A stretch of 16,157 nt of DNA from an uncultured Ancrocorticia sp. Its GTDB lineage: Bacteria > Actinomycetota > Actinomycetes > Actinomycetales > Actinomycetaceae. Under the pieces are notes generated by a model, which was not told where the DNA came from, made no database searches, and saw only the letters and a program-made list of their open reading frames with translations. The stretch spans positions 1 through 16,157 of the forward strand of contig CAJPTB010000005.1 of the NCBI GenBank assembly GCA_905373325.1, read 5' to 3'. This document shows positions 14,254-16,157 of the stretch, one piece after another (the first letter of the stretch is position 1; every line of letters begins with the position of its first letter). Both the position numbers and the translations under genes were made by a program.

Positions 14254-14282
14254 ATTATGAGTGAGCTCGCGTTTCGGTACAA
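14254..14282 (-). promoter_or_regulatory. Candidate promoter of the T7SS toxin operon
   Basis: On the minus strand, TTGTAC (14277-14282) and CATAAT (14254-14259) are separated by exactly 17 bases. The -10 matches five of six consensus bases; the -35 matches three. Transcription would start near 14247, giving a leader of about 27 bases that includes the AAAGGA site. Confidence 0.55.
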
Positions 14283-14348
14283 AGGTCCCAAATATCAAAT
14301 CGTGCATCAAGATGGCAAAAGCCACAGCTCGTCCAAAGCTCAAGGAAA

Positions 14349-14360
14349 ATAAGCGCTTAT
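14349..14360. promoter_or_regulatory. 12-bp perfect palindrome upstream of the toxin operon
   Basis: ATAAGCGCTTAT is fully symmetric and lies about 70 bases upstream of the candidate -35 of the toxin operon. It suits a dimeric regulator site. It could equally relate to the downstream side of the osmoprotectant genes. No known regulator motif is recognised. Confidence 0.3.
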
Positions 14361-14507
14361 GCGTTCAGGGTAGGATTCCCCCTTGACGATCGTGCATATT
14401 ACATGCGCTGACGAAAATAAAGTCGTTTACGTATCGGGGCCCGTCCAGGCCGACTTCGCGCCCAACGCCGGATCAGCTCGCCTAGCCCGCATTCAAAGCC
14501 CGACCAA

Positions 14508-15668
14508 TCAGCCCAAGCCTTTGCCCTTGAGCCAATCTTTGGCGATCTTCGAAGCGGGCTGGCCGGATTTGACCGAACGGGCGTTCATCGCGCGCAGGTC
14601 TTCAGATGTGAGCTTGGCGGAGACGCCGTCGAGGATCTTGGCGGCGCGAACGGGAAGCTTCGAGGAGACGAGCGGAACGACGTGCGAGGAGAGGAAGAGG
14701 TTCTTGGGGTCTTGGAGCACCACGAACTCCCCCGTGGAGAGCTCCGGGTTTCCGGAGTACAGATCGACGACCTGTGCGCGCCCTTCGCGCAGCGATTTGA
14801 TCGTCAGCGGGCCTCCCGAGTCTTCGATGGGTGTGAAAGAGACGCTCACCCCGTATGCCGATTTCAGGCCTTTCGGGCCGTACGGGCGCGATTCGAGCTC
14901 TGAATTGCCGCCGAGCACCAGCCGCCCCTTGACTTTGGCGAGGTCGCCTATGGTGCGAATCCCGTTCTCGGAGGCGAACTTCGCGGTGACGACGTAGGAG
15001 TCCTGGTCAGCAGCCGGCGCTTGATTGAGCACGGTGAGCTCGCGCGGAAGCTTTTTCTCCAGTGCACGGTACACGGGCTCGGGGGCCGTCACGCTCGCCT
15101 TGGAGTCGATGTATTGAAGAAGGTTGCCCGTGTATTCCGGGAAGACGTCGATTGAGCCGGAGCGGACCTCGGGCATGTAGACCTCGCGCTGGCCGATTTT
15201 CATCTGCCGTTCGATTTTGTAGCCCTTAGCCTCGAGCGCCTGCGCGTATATCTCCGCAATGATCTCGTTGGAGTAATAATCCTGCGAGCCGACGACGATC
15301 GTTTCGCCGGCCCGGTCCTTTCCATCGGCTCTGCGCAGAGGATCGGCGTTGGAGCAGCCGACGGCGAGGGCGACGGCGCCGAGCGTCGCGACGGCCTTGG
15401 CGAAGCGCGGCGCCCGCGCGGGCGCGTTGCACGACGCGACGCGCGATCCGGCGCCCGTCCGACGGGCGGGCGCGGCTTGGGACCGTTCGGCGGACATCAC
15501 GTCGGCCCCAGGCGCGGACATCGCGTGGGCGCCAAGCGTGGGCGCCGCCTGAGCCCGTTCGGCGGACGCGGCCTGCACGGCGCCCGCGAAACGGCTTTCT
15601 TCCAAGCGGAGGCGCCTGAGGCCGCCCTTCGCGGCGACCCTTCGGAGAATGCGTGCGATGAAAGACAA
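14508..15668 (-). CDS. Osmoprotectant ABC transporter substrate-binding lipoprotein
   Basis: The mature part matches the OsmF/OpuCC/ProX-type binding proteins for glycine betaine, choline or carnitine: ETIVVGSQDYYSNEIIAEIY, IGQREVYMPEVRSGSIDVFPEYTG and a closing VVPLVSSKLP region. TTG 15668 is chosen because AAGGAG lies five bases upstream; GTG 15674 overlaps the permease stop (GTGA) but is too close to that site. From TTG 15668 the protein has 386 residues. A hydrophobic segment (AVATLGAVALAVGC) ends in the likely lipidated Cys105, leaving 282 mature residues, a normal length. The 85-90 residues before the signal segment are anomalous: rich in Ala and Arg, with a repeated SAERxQAAP block. 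An internal ATG such as 15494 may be the real start. The gene directly follows its permease and acts at the outer face of the membrane. Confidence 0.92.
   Translation of the reverse strand: MSFIARILRRVAAKGGLRRLRLEESRFAGAVQAASAERAQAAPTLGAHAMSAPGADVMSAERSQAAPARRTGAGSRVASCNAPARAPRFAKAVATLGAVALAVGCSNADPLRRADGKDRAGETIVVGSQDYYSNEIIAEIYAQALEAKGYKIERQMKIGQREVYMPEVRSGSIDVFPEYTGNLLQYIDSKASVTAPEPVYRALEKKLPRELTVLNQAPAADQDSYVVTAKFASENGIRTIGDLAKVKGRLVLGGNSELESRPYGPKGLKSAYGVSVSFTPIEDSGGPLTIKSLREGRAQVVDLYSGNPELSTGEFVVLQDPKNLFLSSHVVPLVSSKLPVRAAKILDGVSAKLTSEDLRAMNARSVKSGQPASKIAKDWLKGKGLG
15483..15567 (-). repeat. 13-bp direct repeat, 72 bases apart, in the binding-protein N-terminus
   Basis: CCGTTCGGCGGAC occurs at 15483-15495 and 15555-15567. 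The distance is 24 codons, and both copies encode SAERxQAAP in the same frame. It suggests an in-frame duplication inside the unusual N-terminal extension. Confidence 0.6.
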
Positions 15669-15670
15669 TG

Positions 15671-16157
15671 TCACTCCTTCGAAGCGGCGTGGGCGGGCGC
15701 GGCGCGGCGCGCGGTTGTCCGCTGCAAAGCGGACAGGAGCAATTCGCATACGATCGCGAGGGCGATGACTGCGAGCGATCCGCCGAGCATCAACGGGTAG
15801 TTGTGGGACCGCAGGCCCGCAAAGAGGAAGCGGCCGAGGCCCCAGTTCGCGACGTATGCCGCGAGGGTCGCCGTGGACACCACCTGCAGCACGGTCGCAC
15901 GCAGTCCGCCCACGATGACGGGCAGAGCCAGCGGCAGCTCCACGCGGAAGACCACTTGGGCGGGGCTCATCCCTATCGCCGTCGCAGCTGCGGGCACGGC
16001 GGGGTCGATGGATTGGATACCCGAATAGGCGCCCGCCAGAAGCGAGGGAATCGCCAGGATGACGAGCGCGATGATCGGCGCGTCAAGCCCGATCCCCAAA
16101 ATCAGGCCGAAGATCGTCAACAGGCCGAGGGTCGGGATCGACCGCGCGGAGCCGACG
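15671..16157 (-). CDS. Osmoprotectant ABC transporter permease, N-terminus outside window
   Basis: The frame is open from the window edge to the stop at 15671 and begins inside the protein (SARSIPTLGLLTIFGLILGIGL), so the true start lies beyond 16157. The hydrophobic pattern and the cytoplasmic loop DPAVPAAATAIGMSPAQVVFRVELPLALPVI match the EAA motif of binding-protein-dependent permeases of the OpuCB/OsmW type; that loop docks on the ATPase. Later membrane segments (VVSTATLAAYVANWGLGRF and LMLGGSLAVIALAIVCELLL) complete the expected C-terminal half. The tail TTARRAAPAHAASKE is basic and short. The stop overlaps a GTG at the head of the binding-protein gene, so the two are co-translated. The partner ATPase is not in view. 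Confidence 0.93.
   Translation of the reverse strand, partial: VGSARSIPTLGLLTIFGLILGIGLDAPIIALVILAIPSLLAGAYSGIQSIDPAVPAAATAIGMSPAQVVFRVELPLALPVIVGGLRATVLQVVSTATLAAYVANWGLGRFLFAGLRSHNYPLMLGGSLAVIALAIVCELLLSALQRTTARRAAPAHAASKE

Overview
The window comes from a high-GC Gram-positive bacterium, most likely a host-associated actinomycete (Actinomycetota; Actinomycetaceae is a guess). The evidence is the GC-rich codon usage, a class Ib ribonucleotide reductase subunit, several lipobox lipoproteins, a signal-peptide surface adhesin with a DUF5979-type repeat, and WXG100-like type VII secretion (T7SS) proteins. No rRNA, tRNA, CRISPR array, insertion sequence or phage gene was seen.

Left part (1-4511): a surface adhesin reads leftward off the window edge. 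A 517-base intergenic region with several inverted repeats follows, then nrdF (minus strand), which has a terminator-like hairpin after its stop. A DUF418-type multi-pass membrane protein reads divergently from nrdF and may be leaderless. Middle part (4512-9102): an S4 RNA-binding protein, a large linker-rich lipoprotein and a trypsin-like lipoprotein with FG-GAP/VCBS repeats, all on the minus strand. Period-26 tandem repeats sit on the end of the protease gene. A divergent intergenic region (9103-9557) carries a pyrimidine-rich 17-bp repeat array and leads to a small plus-strand membrane protein.

The most interesting part is a tightly packed minus-strand operon running 14220 to 9919, visibly more AT-rich over its first four genes. 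It encodes three small WXG100-like helical proteins, then a 563-residue T7SS effector with an N-terminal WXG-like targeting region and a C-terminal ADP-ribosyltransferase (ART) domain. After that come a 167-residue protein whose motif order resembles an ART fold but which sits where an immunity gene is expected, and an acidic protein of unknown family. Neighbouring genes overlap or are spaced for translational coupling, and a plausible promoter precedes the first. I read this as a polymorphic-toxin export cassette: the small proteins would help export, the large protein would be the toxin, and one or both distal proteins would give self-protection. No T7SS membrane or ATPase gene is in view.

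The right edge (14508-16157, minus strand) holds part of an osmoprotectant (glycine betaine/choline/carnitine type) ABC transporter: a permease truncated by the window edge, then its lipoprotein substrate-binding protein, which has an odd long N-terminal extension.
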